DNA of 64,000 bases from Ceratotherium simum simum (taxonomy: Eukaryota; Chordata; Mammalia; Perissodactyla; Rhinocerotidae): positions 40,518,795 to 40,582,794 of the forward strand of contig NW_004454156.1 of assembly GCF_000283155.1 (NCBI RefSeq). The letters are read 5' to 3'. This document shows, one piece after another, positions 49,178 to 59,842 of this stretch; the stretch's first letter is position 1; the number at the start of each line of letters is the position of its first letter. The notes under the pieces were generated by a model. That model worked only from the letters and a program-made list of their open reading frames with translations, made no database searches and was not told where the DNA came from. The translations under genes and the position numbers were made by a program.

Positions 49178-50621
49178 CTTCAAGTCTTAGCACATTCTCT
49201 CTAACAGGCATCAAGGAGCACCCCCCCATCATCTATAAAATCTTGCTCTGTATTTTTAATCTTTACACAGCAATATCCCCCTGCAATGGTACTGTCGTGG
49301 ATGGGTTGTCTCCACGTTATAGGTAAACCATATCATATCAGGTTTTGAGCAGAAGTTACCGAAGGGAGGAAAGGGTGTGTAATTTGACCTGAGAAATTGT
49401 AAATTCAAGAAAACGCTGGTGCACTAGTGTCAAGTGTAATCTAAGTGAAAAATTATGACAATCTAAAATGCCTACAACCCTGAGCATTTCTGATCTAGTG
49501 GTTTGAGTTCAGTAATCAGGAGGCTGATAGTGAGTTCATGTCTGCTATTACTCCTTGATCACAGCCCAATCATAACCCATTTGGACAACGTTTTTACAAA
49601 ATTAAAGCCACTATGCCAAAGGCCTTCTGTTTCTTTCAAGGATTGAAGGCATTTTTCAACAAGCAAGTTCACCAGAATGACCGTACTAAAAATTTTCTTT
49701 AATTCATCCACCAGTATTTTAAAATCCAAACCATATACAAGACAAATTGCTAAATTTTATTTATTATGCTGAATACTAATGAGCAGCTGAAATTTTGGAT
49801 GATTCTAATCTACAGGGTTACAGCTCAAGCTCTATACAGAGAACATCTAAGAATGCTTAACTTTTTCTGAGTGGAAGTAAGTTATTTTCAATTAGCACCA
49901 GACAGAATCAACTTGTCAAAAGGAGCCTCAAAACGCATTTTAACTTAATCCTTAACTCCACAATGCGTAGGGGAAATATTTTTCGATGTTCTCAAATCTA
50001 TATGCATCATGAACCCATTTTTTGAAACACACTGCTAAGCACGTGTATTAACTGGAGAAACACTGCAAGAAGCCCCCACCTGTCAGTTCTGAAGAACAGT
50101 AGGGTGGTTACCTCCCGGGAAACAGTCAGGCCCCAACGATGGAGGATTCTGGTTGCTGTTTTCAAAAAGCTTTAAAAACTACTCATGTTTTATTCCAGAA
50201 TAGGGCCTTCTACTTCCCATTCCCCTCCTGCCATCATCTTAAAGAACGTTTTTCATTTGTTGATATCCAGGCTTAAATTCATTCTATTGGTTCTGCCAGA
50301 TAGCATATCCTCCAATGGGCATTTTTTTCTAGCTCCTGATTCACAGGTGTGACAGAGTGATTAATGCCTCGGTTGAGTGCAGAGGAATCTTGGATGCACG
50401 GTTCCGCACAAGGAATTGCTGCTGGCGCTGATGCTATCATCACCCTGGCCCAGCCCTTCCAGGGTGGTAATGAAGGCTGCAAATCATGCAGGAGACTGCA
50501 TTGCAGACATCGGCTTCTCCAGGGCAACATTAGTCTCTTCAAGTGACCCCTGTGGGATCTCCCCATGTGGACAGCCCCACTTTGCCTACTGTGCAGGGCC
50601 ACTGTGAACAAGGAAACTTAC
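49178..50621. other. LTBP1 intron 2, next to exon 2; unassigned
   Basis: Single-copy-looking sequence without a recognised repeat. The exon 2 donor GTAAGT is at 50621-50616. Confidence 0.5.
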
Positions 50622-50692
50622 GTTTGGTGCACCTCTGGGAGCCAGGGGCCTTACTCCAGCCTTGGCAGCACTGCCCTCCACAGACATTGACC
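50622..50692 (-). CDS. LTBP1: LTBP1 exon 2
   Basis: A 71-base exon on the minus strand. It follows a pyrimidine-rich acceptor ending TTTCAG and ends at donor GTAAGT. With the flanking split codons it reads GVNVCGGQCCQGWSKAPGSQ then RCTKP, matching the cysteine-rich segment just before the first EGF-like domain of LTBP1L. The four cysteines (VCGGQCC and RC) are intact. It starts with one base completing the glycine codon from exon 1 and ends with one base (C) completed by CA of exon 3 to give proline. Intron 1 (50693-51712) is only 1,020 bases, while intron 2 (6498-50621) is 44,124 bases. The exon falls inside longer chance ORFs that run into the intron; the splice sites, not those ORFs, define it. 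Confidence 0.95.
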
Positions 50693-51712
50693 CTGAAACA
50701 AAGCAAGACCCTTGAGTCCAGGAGTAACAACATTCTCTTCCCGAGAACCCAAGCCTCCAGAGGGTTCCTGCAATGGGTACCCAGGATGCCCAACCCAAAG
50801 CTGCCCAGGTAGAAGGGTAAGGACCATGTATGAGGGAGGGGTGAGAGAACCAAAAAGACTGCATAAACCAAAGCTAAACAGGAGGGGAGAACGAGGTCCA
50901 AATAAATGGTTTTCTTAACCCCCAAAGTAAAGTAGAACCAAATGTATTTTGTATATCATCTGCACCCACATTTTAAATTGAATCGAGTTTTACAGACAAG
51001 AGTCGAAACGGGTGAGATCACAATGCCTGGAACCACCCCTGAAGAAAAAAACCAAACAAGCAAAATAAGTTTCCCCCCACACCCCCAACCTGCGATGAAT
51101 GGGGGGCTGGGGGGTGGGGAGAGGGTGGGGGGTTGGATGTTCTCCAGCGCCCAATAACAGAAACTTTCCAACCGAAAATTCTGTTAATGCTAAGACACCC
51201 CGCCCCAGGACAGCAGACCCCACAGGTGCAGGGAAGCCCAAGCCCAGAATTTCTAGGATGCTGAAACGTTCTAGGGCACAGAACGGGAGCTGGGTCTTGA
51301 CAGCCAGCCCTTCCCAAAACGTTTCTTCCATTAGCTAGAAAAAAAAAACTAATACTGAGTTGCAAAGAGAAGTTTAATTGATGCTGAGGGATTCAGCTGT
51401 AGTGACTTCACGTTTACGCCCGTCTTCTAGGAGTAGTTGGGTTCGCGCACAGAAGGTTACGCCCCAGGCAGAAATGCCTTTTGTGTTTACCCGCAGCTCG
51501 GTAACAATGCACTCGGAGTTTATCCTCAGGAACAGTGGCTCAGCTTCCCCGCACTCCGCTCTTCCCGCCGCGCTCCAGGGCAGGGAGAGGCGGGCGGGGA
51601 GAGAGACCAGACCCGCCGCGCTCGACGTCCGCAGCCACAGCGGGGCTCCGAGTGCCGACCCCGCGGGTCCCGACGCGGGCGGCGCGCGCGAGGAGGGAGG
51701 GTGTGGGCTTAC
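50693..51712 (-). other. LTBP1: LTBP1 intron 1
   Basis: A short first intron bounded by donor GTAAGC and acceptor TTTCAG. The exon 1-proximal third is still CpG-rich; the rest contains a strong G-rich tract (51101-51135) and no interspersed repeat that I recognise. ORFs of 60-115 codons here show no domain resemblance. Confidence 0.85.
51101..51135 (+). other. G-rich tract, putative G-quadruplex
   Basis: Runs of 6, 6, 4, 3 and 6 guanines separated by one to three other bases lie on the + strand, the template strand for LTBP1, within intron 1. This satisfies the usual four-run G-quadruplex pattern with short loops. A C-rich stretch at 51073-51088 sits just to the left. Confidence 0.6.
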
Positions 51713-51891
51713 CCCTGCAGCTGCTGCTTCTGGTGAACCTGCAGCCTCGAGCCCCCGCCGCTCTGGGTCTCCTGCGGCACTTTGGAGCGCACAACTTGCC
51801 TGCCTTGTTTGGCGATCGGGGCGGCCGCCGGGTGACCGCCGGGCTTGGGGTGGAGCTGCCCGCCGGGGCCCCCGGGACGCGCCGGCTCCGG
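51713..51891 (-). CDS. LTBP1: LTBP1 exon 1, visible 3' part (long isoform)
   Basis: LTBP1 is a secreted extracellular-matrix protein that disulphide-bonds the TGF-beta propeptide and tethers the latent complex to fibrillin microfibrils. The visible 179 bases read as 59 codons plus two bases in the frame beginning PEPARPGGPGGQLHPKPGG and ending RLQVHQKQQLQG. This is the proline/glycine-rich and basic N-terminal stretch unique to the long isoform (LTBP1L). The exon ends at 51713 with donor GTAAGC, and its two leftover bases (GG) join the first base of exon 2 to restore glycine. The upstream coding part, including initiator Met and signal peptide, lies in the N run at 51892-52301. Computed ORFs running through the N's are in other frames and are not this gene. 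The match to human LTBP1L is from memory, but with exons 2 and 3 in phase it is very secure. Confidence 0.93.
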
Positions 51892-52301
51892 NNNNNNNNN
51901 NNNNNNNNNNNNNNNNNNNNNNNNNNNNNNNNNNNNNNNNNNNNNNNNNNNNNNNNNNNNNNNNNNNNNNNNNNNNNNNNNNNNNNNNNNNNNNNNNNNN
52001 NNNNNNNNNNNNNNNNNNNNNNNNNNNNNNNNNNNNNNNNNNNNNNNNNNNNNNNNNNNNNNNNNNNNNNNNNNNNNNNNNNNNNNNNNNNNNNNNNNNN
52101 NNNNNNNNNNNNNNNNNNNNNNNNNNNNNNNNNNNNNNNNNNNNNNNNNNNNNNNNNNNNNNNNNNNNNNNNNNNNNNNNNNNNNNNNNNNNNNNNNNNN
52201 NNNNNNNNNNNNNNNNNNNNNNNNNNNNNNNNNNNNNNNNNNNNNNNNNNNNNNNNNNNNNNNNNNNNNNNNNNNNNNNNNNNNNNNNNNNNNNNNNNNN
52301 N
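51892..52301. other. Assembly gap (410 N) covering the LTBP1 start
   Basis: An uninterrupted run of 410 N inside a very GC-rich island. It should contain the rest of LTBP1 exon 1: the human long isoform has roughly 100-110 residues before PEPARP, about 320 bases, plus some 5'UTR. The gap length therefore fits without a large missing or extra segment, although gap sizes can be arbitrary. No feature inside it can be called. Confidence 0.98.
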
Positions 52302-52770
52302 GCGGCCGCCTGCGCGCGCTCGGGCTCCGAGAACTGCCGAGAGCCCGGGAAAGGCGGGGAGGAGGAAAACTCGGTTGCAGGAGAGGAAGTTCTGCGGGCG
52401 GCTGAGCGGCCCCAGACCCGAGCCGAAAGCCGCGGGGAGGAGGGGGCGGGCGTGGGGGTGGGGAGCGCGGGGCCCGGGAGGGGAGAGGAGGGGCGAGGGG
52501 AGCGGGCTGCGCAAGGTGAGGGTCCGCTGGCCGAGCCGCGGGTGCAGGGGGCGCCGCGCCCGGGACCCGGCGAGAGTGGCCGAGGGTGGGTGTGAGCGCG
52601 CGGGACGCTCAGAGGTAGCCCCAGCTGCAAAGTCTTTAAAAAGTTTCTCTCGCCGTGGAACCGAGTGTCAGATCTGAACAGCCAATCTCCAGCAGACGTG
52701 ACGTCAGGCAGTAAATCCTAATTGGGGAAAGCGTGAGATGAGCCCGAGAACGTGCCGCCACCCTCCACAT
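52302..52770 (-). promoter_or_regulatory. LTBP1: LTBP1 CpG-island promoter and 5'UTR region
   Basis: This is the GC-rich, CpG-dense side of the island that continues through the N gap into exon 1 (CpG-rich from about 51540). On the + strand it shows GC-box-like GGGGCGGG at 52443-52450 and several further G-rich runs. Going away from the gene there is a TTTAAA element at 52635-52640, CCAAT motifs (52682-52686 on +; 52721-52725 reading CCAAT on -), and a perfect CRE palindrome. No strong TATA box is placed near a defined start. Its position directly upstream of LTBP1 exon 1 supports the promoter role. The transcription start cannot be fixed from sequence, and the part nearest the gap is probably 5'UTR. 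Confidence 0.75.
52699..52706. promoter_or_regulatory. CRE palindrome TGACGTCA
   Basis: A perfect 8-bp cAMP-response element lies upstream of the LTBP1 GC-rich core, between an inverted CCAAT (52682-52686) and a CCAAT on the - strand (52721-52725). CREB/ATF factors bind this palindrome at CpG-island promoters. It is roughly 0.5 kb upstream of where the initiator codon is expected. Function is inferred from motif and position only. Confidence 0.55.
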
Positions 52771-53062
52771 CCACATGGATTGTTACTGTGGGTCGCCACG
52801 GTATAGGTCCCCGCTCCCCGGTTCCGTGTCCTGGGAAAGGACAAAGGACTCGGCAATGTCACTTCCTAAGGGTCCTTTCCTTCTAGAAGCCCCACAGGAT
52901 TCATTTGATATTGTTTGGAAGACATTTCCAGGCATTTTCTTATCCGTGTTTGCTCAGATAGTTGCTGCAGGTATTGGATTAAGATACCAGATCGGGCCCC
53001 AGAAAGGACTGCTCGGGGTGCGCCGAGCTGCCCATCGTAAAGTCTTTAGATGGTTCTGTTTG

Positions 53063-53137
53063 GGACTGTAAACTGCACTTGACTGTTTCTCATTCTGCAG
53101 CTTCTGGTACCCGACTCGACTCCTCGCTTGTCATGTA
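53063..53137 (+). repeat. Duplicated segment, copy 1
   Basis: The 75 bases starting GGACTGTAAACTGCACTTGA match 54945-55019 with 7 mismatches (about 91%). Copy 1 keeps CG at three sites where copy 2 has CA (CCGACTCGAC...CTCGC against CCAACTCAAC...CTCAC). Confidence 0.85.
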
Positions 53138-53425
53138 CGAGAGCGCAGGGCGGGCAGCAGGGGGCGCGCACGTAGACGGGAAAACCGCAACAGGAATCAA
53201 CCCCAGAGGGCGGCAGCTCTGCTCTTGGTGAAGAGGCCTTCAGGATACGACTAGTACAGAGTTTAGGATGCATGACAACCCCAGACCATTATTAGTATTA
53301 AAAAAAAAAAAAAAGAAGTCATCTGTTCCCTCGGCTCCAACCGAAAGTAAAGGATCACTCACTGGAGATAACCCAAAATCACATTAAGGGAGATGCAGAG
53401 TGTTCCAGAGGGCAGAGTCCCTTGC

Positions 53426-53450
53426 GGGGGGTGGGGTGGGGGGTGGGGGG
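53426..53450 (+). other. G-rich tract, putative G-quadruplex
   Basis: Runs of 6, 4, 6 and 6 guanines separated by single T bases: a compact four-run quadruplex motif on the + strand, about 1.1 kb upstream of the gap that hides the LTBP1 start. Confidence 0.6.
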
Positions 53451-53879
53451 TGTCATAGTGCCCTTTGGGGAAAACCATGAAATAATGACATATTTACTTC
53501 TAGCATTTGAATTAAAAACAATGTCTCCAGCAGAATGCACAATTTTATTATATGAATGCAATTGAAAACCCATGGGTAGCAATCTGTTTTTTAAAAAGCC
53601 ATTTAGCTAATAATGATAGTCTGTTTCCAAGGCTTTGGTTGGTCTGGTTCATATTTGTTTGTGGCTTATCCTTTTGTTTTGTTGTCTGCCTGCATTGGCT
53701 AGTAGACAATTGGTAGGAAGTGGCGATGGTTTAAGAAGAATTAATGGAAAATGATTTAAAGTTGAGGAAACTTAATCCATTAATCTATTTTTTCTGTACA
53801 TTAAAGAAAGATCTCCAAATTTGATTTAGCAGGAGAGGGCCTCAGTCCATCTGCTTGAGCCCCAGTTTCATGTGAGAAC

Positions 53880-54085
53880 ACATCTGAGAGCCACTGTTGT
53901 AGGATGAATAGCATTGGGCTGGAGGGAGAGACCTCAGTTCAGTCCTAACACTGCTGCTAATTAGCCGAAAGACCACAGGCAATTCACCTCTCTTCTCTGA
54001 ACCTCAAGTTCCTCCATGACACAGAGAAGTTGGATTAAAAGTCACTTCCAGCCCTACAGTCTGTGGCTCTAGGAACATCTGGGGT
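53880..54085 (+). mobile_element. MIR SINE
   Basis: ATAGCATTGGGCTGGAGGGA, GCTAATTAGCCGAAAGACCA, TCTGAACCTCAAGTTCCTCC and GGATTAAAAGTCACTTCCAG. Confidence 0.75.
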
Positions 54086-54819
54086 CCCTGTGGACAGGAT
54101 GGGTGAGGTCATTCGAGGTCAATCTCTGAGCCCGGCCAAAGGGAACCAGCAGAGAAGATTGAGGAAGGAGAGTGGGTCAAGAAACTGCCTCCCAGCCCTG
54201 GCTTCTATAGGAAGGACGCAATAACAAGCTAATAAATATCCACCAAGTGTCTACTCTGAGGCAAGCACAGAGGCTGAACCTCTACGGATACAAGGTAGCA
54301 CAAGGCACAACCACTTTGTCTTGGAGAAATTTTCTGTCTGGTTAGAGAGATAAGATGTAAATAAACAGAAGCTAAAAAAAAGGTAAATAACTGAATTAAG
54401 CAACACTTTGAGAGAATAATAGAACCCTCACAAGGCAGGATCTGATTTGTATGAGGCCAATGTCACAGCACAACCCACAATTCTCCGTCATCTCTGGAAA
54501 GTTCACAACACGTAGGGAAAACATTTCCTACCTGCAACTCAGATCAGTCTGCAGAGATTTTACCTCTCAGGTAGGGATTACATAGCAGCAGTTGAAATGG
54601 ATGGAGGGAGGAGGTGTCTAGAAGCACTCAGTCCATCCTGAAGAACCAGGAGAGGAGAGGAGAAGTGTTAGGTGAAAGCTCGGGAAATACTGAAGGACAA
54701 CATCACTAAAGGACCAGACTTTAGTGGGTGGGCTGTTCTTGTGGGTCACTCACAGGACCCAGCTGGATAGCATACATCAAAGCCTGTTTCCGTCAATGAG
54801 AAGCAGCTGACTGTAGAGG

Positions 54820-54930
54820 GCAGAGCCTGGACAGGGAGCCAGAGGGCTGGGCTCTACGGCTGCTGGTTCACTTCCCATGGGAACTTGAGCAAGTCATTTC
54901 ACCTCTCTGAGCCTGTTTCCAGAAGGCCTG
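54820..54930 (+). mobile_element. MIR SINE fragment
   Basis: GAACTTGAGCAAGTCATTTC, then ACCTCTCTGAGCCTGTTTCC, after a GCTGGGCTCTACGG-like start. Confidence 0.75.
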
Positions 54931-54944
54931 GGGATCAACCCCAG

Positions 54945-55019
54945 GACTGTAAACTCCACTTGACCGTTTCTCAGTCTGCAGCTTCTGGTGCCCAACTCAA
55001 CTCCTCACTTGTCATGTAG
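54945..55019 (+). repeat. Duplicated segment, copy 2
   Basis: Direct-repeat partner of 53063-53137, offset by about 1.88 kb and starting GGACTGTAAACTCCACTTGA. It directly follows a MIR 3' region. Not a transposon that I recognise. Confidence 0.85.
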
Positions 55020-56063
55020 GACAGTACAGTGAGGTCCTCACATTTGAGGAGAGCAATGACCTTAACCATGTTCTATGGCTCTGCAGAAAAACGTTTTCTA
55101 CCATTAAAAAGATACAATGCCATCATCCTTTCTCTTGACCCACAGCAATGCAGAAGTGGGTATTTCACCCCAGTCTTCAACCTGATTACAACCTGCCTTA
55201 TAATGGATTTGGATATATCACCGTCAGATGGTCTCTGAAACAACCACAGAAAGAATCTTTAGTGTAAATATTAATCTCATCCCTAAAGGATCCATATACA
55301 GGTTTATATACATGTGTGTCTATGCAACCATTAATGTGGTAATATACACATCAGCAAGCAGCCCCCCTCTAGTCAGGAAACTCTAGCAAAGTCACAGTTT
55401 TCCACATCAGTCTCTTGCTATTTACATAACTAGCAAGATAATCCTTGAGAAATGTGGTGTGGCCCCTATGTACTATCGTATGAGATGGTTACTCATCTAA
55501 AACACTGAACTCACTATTATTCTGAAAGTGAAAGCCCAGTTTCTATCAGGCGTGGGGACCAGCCTTTGCCAAGTCTAAACCCAATTTAATGCCATGGATT
55601 CTGGACCCAAGCCCCCTAGGTTTCAAGGTCCATTTATATTGGCAGTACACAACTTCCTGGTTCAAAAACAACAAGTCTTTAAAGATCTCATAAAACTTCT
55701 TGGACTTCAGATGGTTTTCACAAAACAATACTCAGATGAGCTAAGTGTAAATGAATCAGAAAAGAGGATTATGTTTCCCATAAAAACTCATGAGTTTGAG
55801 GATTAGGGGAAGAAAGGAAGGCTGGCAAATGCCAAACTTTTTAAAGCACTTTGAAACCATTAGTCAAACTCAAAATGCAGCCAGGTTCCCTCATCCTTAC
55901 ACTTTACGAGTTTTGTAATTGAAGATCTTTTCCTACATTTGAGATCAGCTACAAATCAAATTTAGTGGCTGCCTGTGATCAGAACCACTTCCATCCATGT
56001 TTACTTCCAACTGAGGATTTCATGGAGCCCCTTTTAGTCTTCTAGTTTTGTCAAGAAATTCTT
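55020..56063. other. LTBP1 upstream flank, unassigned
   Basis: No recognisable repeat or gene. 54225-54430 just to the left carries an old mammalian repeat motif (GTGTCTACTCTGAGGCAAGC) of unassigned family. Confidence 0.4.
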
Positions 56064-56391
56064 AGAAAGAGAAAGGGAGGGGAGATGGGAAAAGAGAAAG
56101 AGGAAGTCAGTAAGTTGTAGATAAAAGGAAGAGAAAGGAGAGTGAGTGCAAGAGAGAGAGATTGAGGAATGGAAAAGAAAAGGAGATGGAGAAAACAGGA
56201 AAGAAAGTATAAAGACGAAAAGAGAGAGGATGCAGCAGGAGGAGGGACCGAAAGAGATGGACAGAGGGAAGGAAGAGGGGTGAACTGGAGAAGGGGGAAA
56301 TGAAGGAGAAATCAATGAATGAGAAGGGAGCAAACAGAGAAGTCGGAGGGGGAAAAGGAAAAAATTAAAAATGAAGTGTAGGGAAAGAAGG
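56064..56391 (+). repeat. Polypurine (GA-rich) tract
   Basis: About 330 bases of nearly pure A/G on the + strand with only scattered pyrimidines. It gives a meaningless Ser/Leu/Phe-rich 142-codon ORF on the - strand. Confidence 0.88.
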
Positions 56392-58379
56392 ATTCTACCC
56401 AGAGTGTGAGGGTTGATATTCTCAGGCAGCTCACTAGGATTCTGGCAGCTGTCTCTGAACATTGGCTGGTTCAGACCTGAACATCAGCTTGTCCAGGTTT
56501 GGGCTGGAATGAAACCTACGGCCTTAGAAGGTGCTAGCACAGCATGGCTGGCTGGCTGCCCCACACCTCACGCGCAGCGGGAGGAACAGGAAGTCCCATG
56601 TTCTCCCACGCAAGCAGGTGGCCAAAGACCGCACCTTCAGCTTGAGACGGCCACAGAGAGGTGCTTCATTTACTCTTCTGGGCCTTGCCCTGCTTCTTTG
56701 AACCATTTCATCCAAAAACAGGGATGAAGGAGATTAGAAATGTGTGACCTCCTCCACATTTAACTCAGCTTCCAGGAAAAAAATCACGTGAGGCTTTACA
56801 AGCGAAGCATTAAAGCAGAGACTCATCAGATGAAGGTGTCAGTGTGTCTGCCACGCTGTGAGCAAGATGGAGATGGGGCTGATGGGCAGAGAAGAGTGAG
56901 GTGCCCCCAGAATTGAGCAACAAGTAGAACCAAGGTTTACCCCAGTTTTTCCCTTCCCTTTAAAGCTTCAAGTTTCAAATTTAAGCATCTTTAGTTGTCA
57001 TTCAACAGACATTTGTTGAACAACCATAGTGCCCTCAGCTAGCCCACACAGAACCTTACAGTAAAATCAAAACAGACTTCTGCTTCAGGTGGAGAAGTTA
57101 AAACAATGCCTGGTTGGATTACAGCCCCGAGTTGCCCCTGGGCCAGCAAGTGCCTTTGTGCTTTGTGCCTGGCCATGGCAATATAGACCCTGTCCGCATG
57201 GAGCATGCAGTCTAATAGCTTAAACACACCTGGAACAAATAATTACATATGTGACGAGCATTGAAAAAAGACTGGGGGACTGAGAAAGGAGATTCATAAG
57301 AGGAAAAAGGGTCTGGCACATGGGCTGCCTTCCTACAAACTTAGAAGAGCCAACCAATGAACGTAAACTCACTGAAAATAAAGTTTTGTGTACACTAAAT
57401 TTCCCTTTCTGATTATTCTGCTCCCCTTCTCACTTGCCTCACATGTAATCAAAGATGAGTATCACACAATGGTGGCTGCAGAAGACAATGAAATGCCTCT
57501 CTGTCTGAAGCTAACCAAAATCTGTTCATTAATTTAGCTTTCGTTGAGGTTTTTTCATACACATTTATTCAGAATTTTTGAACATTAAACATGAAACTAC
57601 ATAATAATTAAATAGCTATCAATACAATGTTATTTACACTTGTCATGCACACCCTCAAAACCTCATTGAGCCGTTGGCTGGTCAGCATGGAAGAGGGCAT
57701 AAAGGAAATAAGTTCTTGCTCTCAAGGAGTTTGCATCTTGGAAAATACTTGGATGTACACCAAACTGAGATGCACCTCTACAAAGTAATCTATGAAACAC
57801 TTGCCTTTTGATCACAAAAGAGCCCCCAATTACTTGCATTTCACTTTGGTATCTCAGTTATAAATACTTGTTGGACCTTCCATTCAGTCGATGGAACTTT
57901 TCCTGGTTTCCCTGCTTAAATTTAAGTTCAAAGATGTCCAGACACCTGCAAGGTTGGTTGAGTGCCAGGTGGGCAAGCAAAGTAATGTTCTCTCCACTCA
58001 GATGCAGCTTCTTATAAATCTTGATCCAATTTTAAAAGGAACCTCCCGTTTTGCTGCAGGTTCAGTGCTTCCGGGTTTTTGAGTAGCTGGAATTGCTTCT
58101 TTATTTAAACTTTAGGACATTAGTAATTGTTATTTCTCTTGTCTACATTAGAATTTTCACCCAATGGCACTAGAATAGGATGCTGCCTGGGTTTAGCAAG
58201 ATCGTAATTTTTTTTTCCCAAATATTTTCTCTGCCTCCTATCAAATTGGTGAAGATATCATATGGTGAATAAAGCAGCCTAGAAAAAAGAAGAAAACTAG
58301 AGACGTTACTATACCCACTCTACATATGCGGTCCTAGCCAGCCTGTCTGGTTTTCTAAGACCCAAGGTCCTGCACAGAT
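56392..58379. other. LTBP1 upstream flank, unassigned
   Basis: No repeat family or gene recognised. ORFs of about 60-105 codons lack known domains. Confidence 0.4.
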
Positions 58380-58745
58380 TGCCTCCTTCTCACTTTTTCA
58401 GCCTCATCTTGGGCTACCCCCCGAACTGTTCCAACTACTGTTGTCCTGTTCCAACCACATTTATCTACCTATTTTTCTTCTTTCTCTTTGAAAGAAAAAA
58501 AAAGGCTGGTCAGCTGCTAGTCTGCAGAAACAGGACACTCATATTCCTGTCTCTAGCCTGCCCTCACATCAGTCTCCTGAAACACCCTCATCTCCTCCAC
58601 TAAGTCCTCCTCCTCCTTCAAGATAGAACTCAAGATCCTTTACTTCCATGAAGCTCTTCAGACCACCCTAAACTACCTAAAACCCCAGTTTACCATATCT
58701 TCCTAACTCCTGTAGTATTTATCATCCATCCTAGACAATAAGCAC
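58380..58745 (+). mobile_element. L2-like LINE 3' fragment
   Basis: AGATAGAACTCAAGATCCTT, GAAGCTCTTCAGACCACCC and TTATCATCCATCCTAGACAA resemble a diverged L2 3' end. An A-rich insertion interrupts it near 58490-58505. Confidence 0.5.
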
Positions 58746-59589
58746 ATAATATATGCTTTGTAATAGACATAGAGCATTTCTTGTGGGTGATGTCTTTTTT
58801 TCTTCTTGGTCCTAGTAAGATAAACCAGAATTAAGGCAAGTCGTGTTAATAATAGTGGAGGTTTGGTTACGATGTAGTGACTTGTCGTTAGCTGTTCGCA
58901 GGCAGGGTTCTGCTGAGCAGTGGGGTTTGCCCAAATTTTCCCCCAACCTAAATTAAGTTGCTTTAACTCAATCAAGCAATGGCCCTATTTGGAAAAAAAA
59001 GTTTTCTACCTCTGAATTAATGGTTTGGAAAGTTCTGTACAAAGAATTTCGTAATATTTGTGTCTGAAAACTGTTATGTTGCCAGAATTATATCATTAAA
59101 ATAGTCAATGCTTTTATAACATCTCTTTTTTGTTGCCTTTCAAATTACCCGATTATTGGAGACCAGGACATACTCTGAGAATGCAACTAGTAAAAAGCTA
59201 CATAATATGGATGAACTGAGCAATATACAAAGTAACTCACACCACCGAAGGAACAACAGCTATACAAGGAGAGGCCTGGCTTTCTAAACAGTGAGGGGAG
59301 ACCAGTAAAACCAGCACAGTGTCTGTGATTCCTCCAGGTTTCCAGGTTTTAAAGCCCAGGCTACTGCAGAGAGGGATCAGGTTACATCTGCCAGCTGGGC
59401 AAGAACTTTCCACTTAACCCTTTCCAATCCATGACCTGGATGTTACACTTCCATTTCAATTACTAGTAAGAGCATCTTCCTTCTATTTCCCCCTGTTTTC
59501 TTCCCTACATACAAGTAACTGGCCAAAGCCCCAGGTGAAGCTGCCTGTGCCCACACTGACTTCCATACCTCCACCTCATCCCTGGAGGC

Positions 59590-59690
59590 CTGTGTTGAGA
59601 GCAGAGGCCTTTGTCATATCCCCAATGCCTAACACAGTGTGCCAGTCAGAGTAAACGTTTGTGTTTGTTGAGTGAATGACTTTGTCCCTC
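59590..59690 (+). mobile_element. L2 LINE 3' end fragment
   Basis: AGAGGCCTTTGTCATATCCC, CAATGCCTAACACAGTGTGCC and TTTGTTGAGTGAATGAC. Confidence 0.68.
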
Positions 59691-59805
59691 TGGATGGCTA
59701 ATTGCAGCCGGTGGACCGCAATAGAAAGCCTTCCAACTATCTTTTTTTCACCATGAGCACAGACCTTGCCCAAAATCCTTAAGTTGTCAGGTGTCAGGAG
59801 ATTGG

Positions 59806-59842
59806 TTCATTCATTCATTCACTGATTCATTCATTCATTCAC
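59806..59842 (+). repeat. (TTCA)n microsatellite
   Basis: TTCATTCATTCATTCACTGA, then TTCATTCATTCATTCAC: an interrupted tetranucleotide repeat. Confidence 0.88.

Noticed and set aside
51374..52677. Long ORFs (186-418 codons) on both strands across the N run
   Set aside because: They exist only because N codons are read as open, and none uses the true LTBP1 exon 1 frame. The splice donor and homology define a different frame.
52775..53071. 98-codon ORF divergent from LTBP1 at the island shore
   Set aside because: No recognisable domain, no splice or polyadenylation evidence, and it runs into the duplicated segment. A divergent non-coding transcript is possible but cannot be shown.
53641..53700. 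GTTTGTTTGTGG / TTTTGTTTTGTTG stretch
   Set aside because: Simple T/G-rich composition without a regular repeat unit or flanking element.
56034..56462. 142-codon Ser/Phe/Leu-rich ORF on the - strand
   Set aside because: A direct consequence of the polypurine tract, which lacks stop codons when read from the pyrimidine strand.
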